From Aeromicrobium yanjiei (GTDB lineage Bacteria > Actinomycetota > Actinomycetes > Propionibacteriales > Nocardioidaceae), in the NCBI RefSeq assembly GCF_009649075.1, contig NZ_CP045737.1, positions 1,922,001 to 1,986,000 on the forward strand: a DNA stretch of 64,000 bases, in the 5' to 3' direction. Position 1 is the first letter of the stretch. Every line of letters begins with the position of its first letter. Under the pieces are notes generated by a model that saw only the letters and a program-made list of their open reading frames with translations, was not told where the DNA came from and did no database searches. The position numbers and the translations under genes are program-made. This document shows positions 50,204 to 62,577 of this stretch, in pieces.

Positions 50204-51529
50204 TTAGCGGCGTTCGCGCTTCTTGCGCGGACGCTGCTGGATGTGGATCGGCGTGCCGACGAAGCCGAACTCCTCGCGGAGACGACGCTCGATGAATCGC
50301 ATGTACGACTGCTCGAGCTTGCCCGACGTGAACAGCACGAAGGTCGGCGGCGCGGTGGAGGCCTGCGTGCCGAACATGATCTTGGACTGCTTGCCGCCGC
50401 GCACCGGGTGCGGGTGCTCGGACACCAGACGGCCGAGGAACGCGTTGAGCGCGCCCGTGGAGACGCGGGTCTCCCAGCCCTCCAGGGCGGCGTCGAGCGC
50501 CCGCACGAGGCGATCGATGTGCCAGCCCGTGCGCGCCGTGATGTTGATCGTCGGGGCCCACGGCACCTGGACGAGCTCGCGCTCCATCTCGCGCTCGAGG
50601 TAGTAGCGACGCTCGTCGTCGACGAGGTCCCACTTGTTGAACGCGATGATCAGCGCCCGTCCGGCCTCGGCCACCGAGCTGATGATGCGGGTGTCCTGCT
50701 CGGTCAGCGGCACGCTGCCGTCGATGATGACGACCGCGACCTCCGCCCGGTCGATCGCCGAGCTGGTGCGCAGGCTCGCGTAGTACTCGTGGCCTGACGC
50801 ATCGCGCACCCGGCGACGGATGCCGGCGGTGTCGATGAAGTTCCACGTACGCCCGCCGAGCTCCACGATCTCGTCGACCGGGTCGACCGTGGTGCCGGAG
50901 GCGTCGTCGACGACGACCCGCTCCTCGCCCGCGAGGCGGTTGAGCAGGCTGGACTTGCCGACGTTGGGCTTGCCGACGATCGCCACCCGACGCGGACCCT
51001 GCGGGGCGTCGAAGTCCTCCGGCGGCGGATCGGGCAGTGCGTCGAGGATCGCGTCGAGCATGTCGCCGCTCCCCCGCCCGTGCAGCGCCGAGACGGGCCA
51101 CGGCTGACCGAGCCCGAGGTTCCACAGACCGGCGGCCTCGATCTCGGCGCGCTGGTCGTCGACCTTGTTGGCCGCGAGGATGACCGGCTTCTTGGCCGCC
51201 CGCAGGATCTTCACGACCTTCTCGTCGACGTCGGTGATGCCGACCGTCGCGTCGACCACGAACAGCACCGCGTCCGCGACCTGGATCGCGATCTCGGCCT
51301 GCGCGGCGATGCGCTCGGCCAGACCGCGGGCGTCGGGGTCCCAGCCGCCGGTGTCGACCACCGTGAACGCGCGACCGTTCCACACCGCGTCGTACGAGAC
51401 ACGGTCGCGGGTCACGCCGGGGACGTCCTCCACGACGGCTTCGCGTCGGCCGATGATGCGGTTGACCAGCGTCGACTTCCCGACGTTGGGTCGCCCGATC
51501 ACGGCGAGTACGGGAACGGCGTCAGCCAT
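50204..51529 (-). CDS. der: Ribosome biogenesis GTPase Der (EngA)
   Basis: Protein of 441 residues with two tandem GTPase domains and a KH-like C-terminal domain. G1 motifs GRPNVGKS (about 12-19) and GKPNVGKS (about 185), G3 motifs DTGGW and DTAGI, and G4 motifs NKVD and NKWD are all intact. Der acts in late 50S ribosomal subunit assembly and is essential in bacteria. ATG at 51529 with AGGAC 6 bases before it. Lies 167 bases after cmk on the same strand, the usual neighbour. Confidence 0.97.
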   Translation of the reverse strand: MADAVPVLAVIGRPNVGKSTLVNRIIGRREAVVEDVPGVTRDRVSYDAVWNGRAFTVVDTGGWDPDARGLAERIAAQAEIAIQVADAVLFVVDATVGITDVDEKVVKILRAAKKPVILAANKVDDQRAEIEAAGLWNLGLGQPWPVSALHGRGSGDMLDAILDALPDPPPEDFDAPQGPRRVAIVGKPNVGKSSLLNRLAGEERVVVDDASGTTVDPVDEIVELGGRTWNFIDTAGIRRRVRDASGHEYYASLRTSSAIDRAEVAVVIIDGSVPLTEQDTRIISSVAEAGRALIIAFNKWDLVDDERRYYLEREMERELVQVPWAPTINITARTGWHIDRLVRALDAALEGWETRVSTGALNAFLGRLVSEHPHPVRGGKQSKIMFGTQASTAPPTFVLFTSGKLEQSYMRFIERRLREEFGFVGTPIHIQQRPRKKRERR

Positions 51530-51695
51530 CGGAGCGTCCTGTCAGCAGGGGGCCCGGCAGGTCACGCTTGACCGCGTCCTTGGCCCAGGAGATGTGGGAT
51601 CACAGGTGACCGTGGATCCGGGCACCTGCGTCCTCCATCATCCCACGATCGGGCCGCCGATCCCGCATCGGGAACTGGATCGGCCCGCGGTGGGG

Positions 51696-52358
51696 TCATC
51701 CAGCGGCGTCGACGATCCCCACGATCGCGTCGATGACCTCGTCGAGCGTCATGTGGGTGCTGTCGACCACGACCGCTCCCTCGGGCTTCGCGAGCGGAGA
51801 CGTGGCACGGGTGGAGTCGATCTCGTCGCGTCGCGCGAGCGCCTGCTCCGTCGCCGCGGCGTCACCTCCGCCGTTCTCGGCTGCGCGCCGTGCGGCACGG
51901 GCGGCGGGGTCGGCGACCAGGTAGATCTTCACCGGGGCGTCGGGGGCCACGGTCGAGCCGATGTCGCGCCCCTCGACCACGATGCCGTGGCTGCCGGCGA
52001 TCGTTGCGCGCTGCATGTCGACGAGGATCTCGCGGACGCGCGGCACCGCGGCGACGAGGCTGACCGAGCCGGTGACCTCGTCCGAGCGGATGGGCTCGGC
52101 CACGTCGACGCCGTCGGCGTGGATCGTGGGCGCCGCCGGATCGGTGCCCGACTCGAGCGAGATCTTCTCCGCCGCGACTGCGACCGCATCGCTGTCGGTG
52201 AGGTCGACGCCGTGCTGCAGCAGGGCCCACGTCATCGCCCGGTACATCGCTCCGGTGTCCAGGTACGCGAGGTCCAGCCGGGCGGCGACGCCGCGCGACG
52301 TGCTCGACTTGCCGGACCCGGAGGGCCCGTCGATCGCAACGACCAGGGGTGATGTCAC
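51696..52358 (-). CDS. cmk: Cytidylate kinase
   Basis: Protein of 220 residues. P-loop AIDGPSGSGKSSTSRGVA at 9-26, YLDTGAMYRAMTW for CMP binding, and VVEGRDIGSTVAPDAPVKIYL are hallmarks. It phosphorylates CMP and dCMP with ATP. GTG start at 52358; no clear ribosome site. Follows tyrA after 54 bases, in the standard actinobacterial order tyrA-cmk-der. The 166 bases after it (51530-51695) hold imperfect GC-rich inverted repeats but no gene. Confidence 0.95.
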   Translation of the reverse strand: MTSPLVVAIDGPSGSGKSSTSRGVAARLDLAYLDTGAMYRAMTWALLQHGVDLTDSDAVAVAAEKISLESGTDPAAPTIHADGVDVAEPIRSDEVTGSVSLVAAVPRVREILVDMQRATIAGSHGIVVEGRDIGSTVAPDAPVKIYLVADPAARAARRAAENGGGDAAATEQALARRDEIDSTRATSPLAKPEGAVVVDSTHMTLDEVIDAIVGIVDAAG

Positions 52359-52412
52359 AGGTGCTCAACTTCCTTCGGCAGTACGGATCAGTACGTCGGG
52401 GGTCGGGGTCAT

Positions 52413-53489
52413 CTAGCGGTACGCGGTCCAGCCGCGTGCGGTCAGGGCGTCGACCAGGGAGTCCCCCACGCCCAGTGCGACCGCGATCTCGGCCAGGCCG
52501 ACGGGCCGTCCCAGGTCGTGGTCCAGGCGCAGGTCCTCGATGTTCACACCCGATTGTCCCGTATCGGTCATGAGACGCGACAGCTCGCCGGGACGGTCCG
52601 CGACCTGGACGTGCACGATGTCGACGCGCGCCGGCGCCGAGCCGTGCTTGCCCGGGATCTGCTCGGTGCCACGGCGGCCCGACTCGAGCACGTCACCGAT
52701 CACCGCGTCGTCCTGGCCCAGCGCATCGATGACCCGGTCGAGATCGGCCCGTACGAGCTCGAGCACGGCCCGCACGTCGGCTGCATTCGTGCCGAGGATG
52801 TCGATCCACAGCGCGCTGTCGCTGCCCGCGATCCGCGTGGTGTCACGCAGCCCGGGGCCGGCCAGGGCGAGGTGGTTGCCCTGAGCGTCGTTGAGGCGAG
52901 CCGCGGTGAGGGTCGACATCACCTGGGGCACGTGGGAGACCAGTGCGACGGCGCGATCGTGCGCGGCCGCCTCGAGGATGATCGGGACAGCGCCCACGTG
53001 CAGCGCCATGTCGACGACAGCGTCCAGCGCCTCCGGGAGCGTTGCGGAGCCGGGGGTCACCGCCCACGGCCGCCCCTCGAACAGCTGGGCCGATCCGGCC
53101 ATCGGTCCGGACCGCTCGCTGCCCGCCATGGGGTGTCCGCCGGCGAACCGCTCGGCCCCGGGGTGTGCGTCGATCTCCCGCTGCAGACCGGCCTTCACGC
53201 TCGTCACGTCGGTGACGTACGCCGCGGGCCACCTCCTCAGGGCCTGGACGACGACGTCGGCCGCCGCGGTCGGCGGCACTGCTGCCACCACCAGGTAGGG
53301 CTCCACGTGATCGGTGGCCGGACGCCCCGCGCCCCTGGAGGCCGCGGCCTCGACGTTGCCGGGCTCGGCGTCAGCGAGCAGCACGTCGACCTCGTGGGCC
53401 CTCAGCGCCAGGCCGATCGACGTGCCGATCAGCCCGCACCCGATCACGAGCACCGGCCCCGGCAACGCCCGGGGAGCAGCTGCGCTCAT
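52413..53489 (-). CDS. tyrA: Prephenate dehydrogenase
   Basis: Protein of 358 residues. NAD motif VLVIGCGLIGTSIGLALR (13-30), TDVTSVKAGL, then GGHPMAGSERSGPMAG with the catalytic His region, HDRAVALVSHVPQVM for prephenate binding, and a C-terminal ACT-like domain (VQVADRPGELSRLMTDTGQSGVNIEDLRL) for tyrosine feedback. It converts prephenate to 4-hydroxyphenylpyruvate in tyrosine synthesis. ATG at 53489 overlaps the rluB stop (ATGA), so both are translated together. Confidence 0.94.
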   Translation of the reverse strand: MSAAAPRALPGPVLVIGCGLIGTSIGLALRAHEVDVLLADAEPGNVEAAASRGAGRPATDHVEPYLVVAAVPPTAAADVVVQALRRWPAAYVTDVTSVKAGLQREIDAHPGAERFAGGHPMAGSERSGPMAGSAQLFEGRPWAVTPGSATLPEALDAVVDMALHVGAVPIILEAAAHDRAVALVSHVPQVMSTLTAARLNDAQGNHLALAGPGLRDTTRIAGSDSALWIDILGTNAADVRAVLELVRADLDRVIDALGQDDAVIGDVLESGRRGTEQIPGKHGSAPARVDIVHVQVADRPGELSRLMTDTGQSGVNIEDLRLDHDLGRPVGLAEIAVALGVGDSLVDALTARGWTAYR

Positions 53490-54214
53490 CGCTCGTCGAC
53501 GCTGTCGAACAGCCCACCCAGCTCGTCCCTCGTCAGATCGCGCATTGCGCCGACCGAGAGGCCGCCGAGGTGCAGCGGCCCGAACGCGGTGCGGGTCAGC
53601 TCCCGCACCGGGTGACCGGCCGCGTCGAGGAGTCGCCGCACGATGCGGTTGCGGCCCATGTGGATGTCGAGCTCCACGAGCGAACGTCCCCGCGACCGGT
53701 CCTTGACCTGGAAGCGGTCGACCTGCGCCGGGCCGTCGTCGAGCTCGATGCCCGCCTTGAGCTTCGCGGCGAGACTGTCCGGCACGGTCCCGTCGACGAG
53801 GGCGACATAGGTCTTGGTGATCTCGAACGACGGGTGCGCGAGCTTGTGCGCCAGGTCGCCGTCGTTGGTCAGCACCAGCAGACCGGATGTGTCGGTGTCG
53901 AGGCGGCCGACGTGGAACAGGCGGTCGTCGCGCCCCTCGACGAACGTCGACAAGTCGGGCCGTCCGCGCTCGTCGGCCATCGACGTCACGACGCCGCGAG
54001 GCTTGTTGAGCAGCACGTACGCATGACCGCTCGGCGCGGGGATGCGCTTGCCGTTGACCCGGATGACATCGGTCGCGGGGTCGACGCGCGCGCCCATGAC
54101 GTCGATGACCTCGCCGTTGACCTCGACCCGGCCCTGGGCGATCATGTCGTCGCAGCGACGACGACTCCCGAGCCCGGCCTGGGCCAGGACCTTCTGCAGG
54201 CGGATCTCAGCCAC
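53486..54214 (-). CDS. rluB: Pseudouridine synthase, RluB/RsuA family
   Basis: Protein of 242 residues. An S4 RNA-binding domain (IRLQKVLAQAGLGSRRRCDD, then GRVEVNGEVID) precedes the catalytic domain with LLNKPRGVVTS and the catalytic Asp in GRLDTDTSGLLVLTNDG. It isomerises a uridine in 23S rRNA. GTG at 54214 with GGAGG before; the longer frame is an arginine-rich read-through of scpB. Overlaps the scpB 3' end by 8 bases. Position between scpB and tyrA is the conserved order. Confidence 0.93.
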   Translation of the reverse strand: MAEIRLQKVLAQAGLGSRRRCDDMIAQGRVEVNGEVIDVMGARVDPATDVIRVNGKRIPAPSGHAYVLLNKPRGVVTSMADERGRPDLSTFVEGRDDRLFHVGRLDTDTSGLLVLTNDGDLAHKLAHPSFEITKTYVALVDGTVPDSLAAKLKAGIELDDGPAQVDRFQVKDRSRGRSLVELDIHMGRNRIVRRLLDAAGHPVRELTRTAFGPLHLGGLSVGAMRDLTRDELGGLFDSVDER

Positions 54215-54890
54215 GGTCGCCCCCCTCCGTCGCCGGCGCCTCAGGCTCGGCCTCCGCGATCGGCTCCTGCGTCGCGACGCCCGCGAGTGCCTCCTCGGCA
54301 CCCGGCAGGCCCTCGTCCTCCATGTCGTCCATGTCGGGCAGGTGCTGGGCGATGTCGGGCAGCTCGCTCAGGTCGCCCAGCCCCATGCGCTCGAGGAAGT
54401 AGCTCGTGGTGCGGTAGAGGATCGCGCCGCTCTCGCCGTCGACGCCGCTCTCCTCGATCAGGCCGCGGGTCACCAGCGTGCGGACGACACCGTCGACGTT
54501 GACGCCGCGGATGGCCGAGATGCGCGAGCGGGTGATGGGCTGGCGGTACGCCACGACGGCCATCGTCTCGAGTGCCGCCTGGGTGAGCCTGGCCTGCTGC
54601 CCGTCGAGGATGAAGCGCTCGACCGCCCCGGCGAACTCCTCGCGGGTGAAGAAGCGCCAGCCGCCCGCGATGTTGCGCAGCTCGAAGCCACGCCCCTGGT
54701 CGGTGTACTCCTGCGCGAGCTCGGCGAGCGCCGACTCGACGTCGGTCGGCGGGTGGCCGACGGCCTGTGCCAGGACCAGGTGGTCGAGGGGCTGGTCGGC
54801 GACCATGAGCACCGCCTCCAGGGCGGGCTTGAGGTCGAGCATCTCCAGCTCGAGCTCGTGGTGTCCGGTCGGGACGTGCTGGTCAGTCAT
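54207..54890 (-). CDS. scpB: Segregation and condensation protein B
   Basis: Protein of 227 residues with two winged-helix domains: LKPALEAVLMVADQPL at the N-terminus, then RFILDGQQARLTQAALETMAVVAYRQPITRSRISAIRGVNVDGVVRTL, the most conserved ScpB stretch. ScpB dimerises and binds ScpA and SMC in the bacterial condensin complex for chromosome segregation. The acidic C-terminal tail is normal in actinobacteria. ATG at 54890 overlaps the scpA end by 8 bases. Confidence 0.95.
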   Translation of the reverse strand: MTDQHVPTGHHELELEMLDLKPALEAVLMVADQPLDHLVLAQAVGHPPTDVESALAELAQEYTDQGRGFELRNIAGGWRFFTREEFAGAVERFILDGQQARLTQAALETMAVVAYRQPITRSRISAIRGVNVDGVVRTLVTRGLIEESGVDGESGAILYRTTSYFLERMGLGDLSELPDIAQHLPDMDDMEDEGLPGAEEALAGVATQEPIAEAEPEAPATEGGDRG

Positions 54891-55800
54891 CGGTGCTCTC
54901 AGGCTCGGGTGGTGGTGTGTCGTGCGATGTCGTCGGCTCGCCGTCCGTGTCGTCGAGGAGCTCCTCGGGGATCAGGACCGGCTCGTCGTCGGGGCCCAGC
55001 AGGGGTGCGTCGAACTCCTGACCGACGTCGATCTCGCCCTCATCGGTGCCGGTCCACCGCACGTGCAGATCGCCCAGCGGGGTCGCCTGCTCGAAGGCGA
55101 TGACGCCCTCGCGGAACAGCTCGAGCACCGCGAGGAAGCGCGCGACCTTGGTCATCAGGTCCGGCGCGTCGGCCGTGAGCGCGCGGAACGTCATCTCGCC
55201 CTTGCGCCGCAGCTGGTCGACCACTAGGTGGGCCTGCTCGCGGACGCTGACCTGCGGTGCGTGCAGGTGGGTGAGCGAGAGGATCGGGACCGGCTTGTCC
55301 TCGAATGCCCTCGCGGCCAGCTGGGCCAGCTCCCCGGGACCGACGGAGATCAGGACCTCGGGCAGGAGGTCCGCGAACCGCGGCTCGAGCGTCACGATGC
55401 GGGGGAACCTCTTCGACTCGCGCGCGAGCCGATCGGCCATGATCCCCGCGACCTGCTTGAACGCGCGGTACTGCATGAGACGGGCGAACAGCAGGTCCCT
55501 GGCCTCCAGGAGCGCCAGGTCCTCCTCGTCCTCGACCTCGGCCTGCGGCAGCAGCCGGGCGGTCTTGAGGTCCAGCAGGGTCGAGGCCACGAGCAGGAAG
55601 CTGGTGGTCTGCTCCAGGTCGTCCGTCATGCCCTTGATGTACGTGATGAACTCACCCGTCACGACGGACAGGGCGACCTCGGTGATGTCGAGCTCGTGCT
55701 TGGAGATGAGCTGCAGGAGCAGGTCGAAGGGTCCCTCGAAGTTGGTCAGGTTGACCTGGAACCCGGGGGGCGCGGACTCGTCGACGTCCGCGACCGTCAC
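54883..55800 (-). CDS. scpA: Segregation and condensation protein A
   Basis: Kleisin of 305 residues. FQVNLTNFEGPFDLLLQLISKHELDIT at the N-terminus is the SMC-binding signature, FLLVASTLLDLKTARLLP follows, and the C-terminal winged helix is near VVDQLRRKGEMTFRALTADA and VARFLAVLELFREGVIAFEQ. The last 50 residues are acidic and proline-rich. GTG at 55800 overlaps the stop of the upstream small gene (GTGA). Works with ScpB and SMC. Confidence 0.95.
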   Translation of the reverse strand: MTVADVDESAPPGFQVNLTNFEGPFDLLLQLISKHELDITEVALSVVTGEFITYIKGMTDDLEQTTSFLLVASTLLDLKTARLLPQAEVEDEEDLALLEARDLLFARLMQYRAFKQVAGIMADRLARESKRFPRIVTLEPRFADLLPEVLISVGPGELAQLAARAFEDKPVPILSLTHLHAPQVSVREQAHLVVDQLRRKGEMTFRALTADAPDLMTKVARFLAVLELFREGVIAFEQATPLGDLHVRWTGTDEGEIDVGQEFDAPLLGPDDEPVLIPEELLDDTDGEPTTSHDTPPPEPESTDD

Positions 55801-56159
55801 GACTCGCTCAATCGCCGGGCGACGTCGCTCTGGGTGCCGCGGGCGTCGAGATCCTCCAGCGCGACGGCCAGCGCCGCCCGCACGAACCGGCCGCGGTCCA
55901 CGCTGCGTCCGAGCTGACCGCGCAGCACGAGCCGAGCCTGCTCGACGGCCAACAGCTCGGCCGACGTGACGTACACCGTCATCTTCTCGTCGTGCTTGAC
56001 CCGGCCGCTGGCCGCGACGACCGGCTCGGGCTCGATCTGCGGCTCGGGCTCGGACGTCTCGACCGGTGGTGTCTTGGCGGTCGCCCGGAACAGCTCGTCG
56101 GCCCCCGGCATGGTGGGGCGCTTGCCTCCCCCCGAGGACGTGGTCACGCGTCGGGGCAT
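55797..56159 (-). CDS. Ribbon-helix-helix-like protein between parA and scpA
   Basis: Protein of 120 residues. The N-terminal half is disordered and rich in Pro, Glu and Thr; residues about 60-110 (KMTVYVTSAELLAVEQARLVLRG, then GRSVDRGRFVRAALAVALEDL) read as a strand and two helices, a ribbon-helix-helix type DNA-binding fold. It overlaps parA by 16 bases upstream and scpA by 4 bases downstream. A DNA-binding partner of the ParA-like ATPase in chromosome organisation is a reasonable inference, not shown. ATG at 56159 chosen; upstream frame is parA read-through. Confidence 0.7.
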   Translation of the reverse strand: MPRRVTTSSGGGKRPTMPGADELFRATAKTPPVETSEPEPQIEPEPVVAASGRVKHDEKMTVYVTSAELLAVEQARLVLRGQLGRSVDRGRFVRAALAVALEDLDARGTQSDVARRLSES

Positions 56160-56992
56160 CGAACGAGAACCTCCCTGGCCAGCTGGCGGTACGACTCGGC
56201 ACCCGGGGACGACGTCGCGTACTCCGTGATCGGCTCGCCGGCGACCGTCGAGTCCGAGAACTTCACCGTGCGGCGGATGACGGTGTGGAACACCAGGTCG
56301 CCCCATCCCTGAACAAGGGTCTGGAGCACCTCCTTGCCGTGCAGCGTGCGGCTGTCGTACATCGTGCCCAGCAGGCCGATGATCTGCAGCTCGTCGTTCG
56401 TGCGGTCACGGACCTTCTCGATCGTGTCCTTCAGCAGCGCGACACCCCGCAGAGCGAAGTACTCACACTCCAGCGGGATCAGCACGCCGTTGGCGGCGGT
56501 CAGCGCGTTGACGGTCAGCAGGCCCAGCGAGGGCTGGCAGTCGATGAGGATGACGTCGTAGTCGTGGCGGATCGGCTTGAGCACCCGGGCGAGCACCTGC
56601 TCGCGGCCGACCTCGGTGACCAGCTGCATCTCGGCGGCGGACAGGTCGATGTTGGACGGCACGAGGTCGAGCCCCTCGACCGTCGTCGACATGATGAGGT
56701 CCTTGATCGAGATCTCCCGGTCCATCAGGACGTGGTAGATGCTCTGGTCCAGGTCATGAGCGTTGACGCCCAGACCGACCGTGAGTGATCCCTGCGGGTC
56801 GAAGTCGACCAGCAGCACCTTGCGGCCGGTCTCGACCAGCGCGGCACCCAGGTTGATGGTCGTCGTGGTCTTGCCGACCCCACCCTTTTGGTTGCACAGC
56901 GCGATGATCGTCGCGGGCTTGGACGGATCCCGCGGCTGCGGATCGGGGAAGACCGGCATCGGTCGTCCGGTGGGACCCAGCTCCATGCTCAT
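56144..56992 (-). CDS. ParA-family ATPase (orphan, scp-linked)
   Basis: Protein of 282 residues. Deviant Walker A IIALCNQKGGVGKTTTTINLGAAL with signature lysine Lys36 and Lys41, Walker A' VLLVDFDPQGSLTVGLG, and Walker B DVILIDCQPSLGLLTVNAL. ParA-type ATPases form DNA-bound dimers and position DNA or protein cargo. No parB is adjacent; this is the second ParA of actinobacteria found near scpAB and xerD, distinct from the parAB near oriC. ATG at 56992, 6 bases after AGGGG. Confidence 0.9.
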   Translation of the reverse strand: MSMELGPTGRPMPVFPDPQPRDPSKPATIIALCNQKGGVGKTTTTINLGAALVETGRKVLLVDFDPQGSLTVGLGVNAHDLDQSIYHVLMDREISIKDLIMSTTVEGLDLVPSNIDLSAAEMQLVTEVGREQVLARVLKPIRHDYDVILIDCQPSLGLLTVNALTAANGVLIPLECEYFALRGVALLKDTIEKVRDRTNDELQIIGLLGTMYDSRTLHGKEVLQTLVQGWGDLVFHTVIRRTVKFSDSTVAGEPITEYATSSPGAESYRQLAREVLVRCPDA

Positions 56993-57082
56993 TCATAACC
57001 CCTGCGACTCGACCCGGCGGACGAGCGTCACTCTACCGGCACAAGTCGACTTGGCGACCACGCAAGCAGAGGAGTCGCCCTG

Positions 57083-58008
57083 TCATTGCCGTGCGGCCCG
57101 GGGGTGGGCTGTGGCGTATATCTCCCGAAGCTTCTCGACGGTCACCAGCGTGTAGATCTGCGTGGTGGTCACCGACGCGTGGCCGAGCAGCTCCTGCACC
57201 ACGCGGACGTCCGCGCCCCCGTCGAGCAGATGGGTCGCGAACGAGTGGCGCAGCGTGTGCGGCGACACCTCCGTGGAGATCCCGGCCCGGTCCGCCGCCT
57301 TGGTCAGCACGGTCCACGCACTCTGGCGCGACAGCCGCCCGCCCCGGGCGTTCAGGAACACCGCGGGCGTCCGGGTCGTGCCGCCGACCAGCGCCGGCCG
57401 CGACGCGGTCAGGTAGTCCGCGAGGGATGCCTTGGCGTACGAGCCGAGCGGCACGATCCGCTGCTTGCCGCCCTTGCCGCGCAGCAGGACCGTGGAGTCC
57501 TCCAGGTCGAGGTCGTCGATGTCGAGGCCGACCGCCTCCGAGATCCGCGCCCCCGTGCCGTAGAGCACCTCGAGCAGGGCCCGGTCGCGGGCCGAGAGGG
57601 TCGTGCCCGGTGCGCCGGCCGCGTCGAGCAATGCCTCGACGTCCGAGAGCGGGAGCGCCTTGGGCAGCCGGCTCGCCGGACGCGGCGGCTTGATGGCGGA
57701 GGTCACGTCGGTCGCCACGTTCTGCTCGCGGAGCCAGAACCGGTGCAGTCCGCGGACTGCCACGATCGTCCGCGCGGCGCTGGCCGTCCCGAGCGGAGGG
57801 TGGTCGGGATCCCCCGTGCGCAGCTCACCCAGGAACGCTGCGACGTCGTTCTCGGTGATCGCCGCGGGATCGGACAGGTCGCGCGAGGCGAGGAACGCCC
57901 GATAGCGCCGCAGGTCGCGACGGTACGACGTCAAGGTGTTGTCGGCGAGGCCGCGCTCGACGCCCAGGTGGCTGAGGTAGTCCTGGATGCCCCGGGCGAC
58001 GTCCCCGC

Positions 58009-58012
<4 letters not shown>
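57083..58012 (-). CDS. xerD: Tyrosine recombinase XerD
   Basis: Protein of 309 residues. A SAM-like N-domain ([24 protein letters not shown]) and catalytic domain with Arg156 (GTGARISE), Lys180, His252-x2-Arg255 ([10 protein letters not shown]), His278 (LLGHAS) and nucleophile Tyr287. XerD with XerC resolves chromosome dimers at dif. The location between nudix and parA is the conserved housekeeping one, so it is not an integrase of a mobile element. ATG at 58012 overlaps the nudix stop (ATGA). Confidence 0.95.
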
Positions 58013-61310
<3,298 letters not shown>

Positions 61311-61314
<4 letters not shown>

Positions 61315-62486
61315 GTGAAGAGTCCTTTGATCCAGGTGCCGAGATCGGCGAGCTGGTCACCGAGCGAGTCGAACCAGTCCTGCCCGACCGGGGTGATGGC
61401 CACGGCCACGCCGACCGCCACGATGCCCGCGAGGAGCATGAGCAGGACCGGCCAGAGGGCGAGGCGCTGGGAGGTGAAGTGGTGCACGGACTTGGCGTCG
61501 ACGATCTTGGCGCCGGCGCGCAGCCGCGCGACGAACATCCGGGCGGCGTCGGCCGGCGTGCGCTCGAGCATCTCGGTCATGGTCCGCGGTGCGCCGACGT
61601 GCACGATGACCGCGGCCTCGTGGGTGTCGGCCAGCAGGATCGCCAGGTCGTCGTCCGAGCCGGTCGACACGAACGTGGCGATCTCCTTGCCGTGCCGTTC
61701 GAGGCGTTCGGGCATGTCCACGGTGCCGGACGGCGTGGTCACGACGACCTCGCCGGACGTCCGGATCGCCTGGTCCGAGACGTTGTCCATCGAGCCGACC
61801 ACCACGGCAGGCGTGTAGCCCGCCGCGATCAGCACGTCGGCTCCGGCTCCTGCGCCGACGAGCACGGGGTCGTGGTCGGAGATCCAGCGCTTCAGCCCGC
61901 GCAGGTCGGCCGCGTCGTCATATGCGCGGGAGACCACCACGACGGCACGACCCGCCAGCTCGGTGCGCAGGCTCGGCACCTTCTCGCCGCTCAGGAGCAT
62001 GCCCTGCTCACGACGGATGTGGTCGCTCGCATTGGCCACGACGGAGTCCAGGCGGGTCGCGAGGCCGTCCTGGGCCGCCGCCAGGTCGGCGTCGGCGCGA
62101 GAGGCATCGATCTCCTCGCCCTCGACGACCAGCTCCTCGTCGCGCCACACCTTGCCGTCGTGGACCCGGAGTCCTTCGCCGCTCTTGAGGCGGGTCCAGG
62201 CACCTTCGCCGGCGAGGTCGACCAGCATGATGCCGGCGCGCACCAGCATCGGCGGTCCCGTGTTGGGGACGCGTCCGCTGCTGGACGGAGCGGTGTTGAG
62301 CACCGCCCGGACGCGTCGGTCGATCAGGGCTTGAGCCTGCCTGGCGTCGAGATCGGGGTGCGCGACCAGAGCGATCTCGCCCTCACGAAGAGAGGCGATG
62401 TCGCTGTCGCGCCGGGCGAACCTGAGGGTGCCGACAACACCCTCGACGTCCGGCGGCAGGGGCGTCTTGCGTTTCCAGATGGCCAT
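61311..62486 (-). CDS. steA: SteA, putative cytokinetic ring protein
   Basis: Protein of 391 residues. KRKTPLPPDVEGVVGTLRFARRD, LIDRRVRAVLNTAPSSSGR, and the central GRAVVVVSRAYDDAADLRGLKRWI with YTPAVVVGSMDNVSDQAI are typical of SteA (thiamin pyrophosphokinase-like domain). A C-terminal membrane helix (ALWPVLLMLLAGIVAVGVAVAI) anchors it. In corynebacteria SteA is a cell-division factor acting with SteB. ATG at 62486. Position between recN and steB is the conserved order. Confidence 0.88.
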
Positions 62487-62577
62487 CGCGGTCCATCGTT
62501 CCTCGTGGGCGCGACGCATCGGGGAGGTGGTCCCGGCGTGTCGCCGATGTGGCGCAACTATCAGTGCGCCGCCCGCG

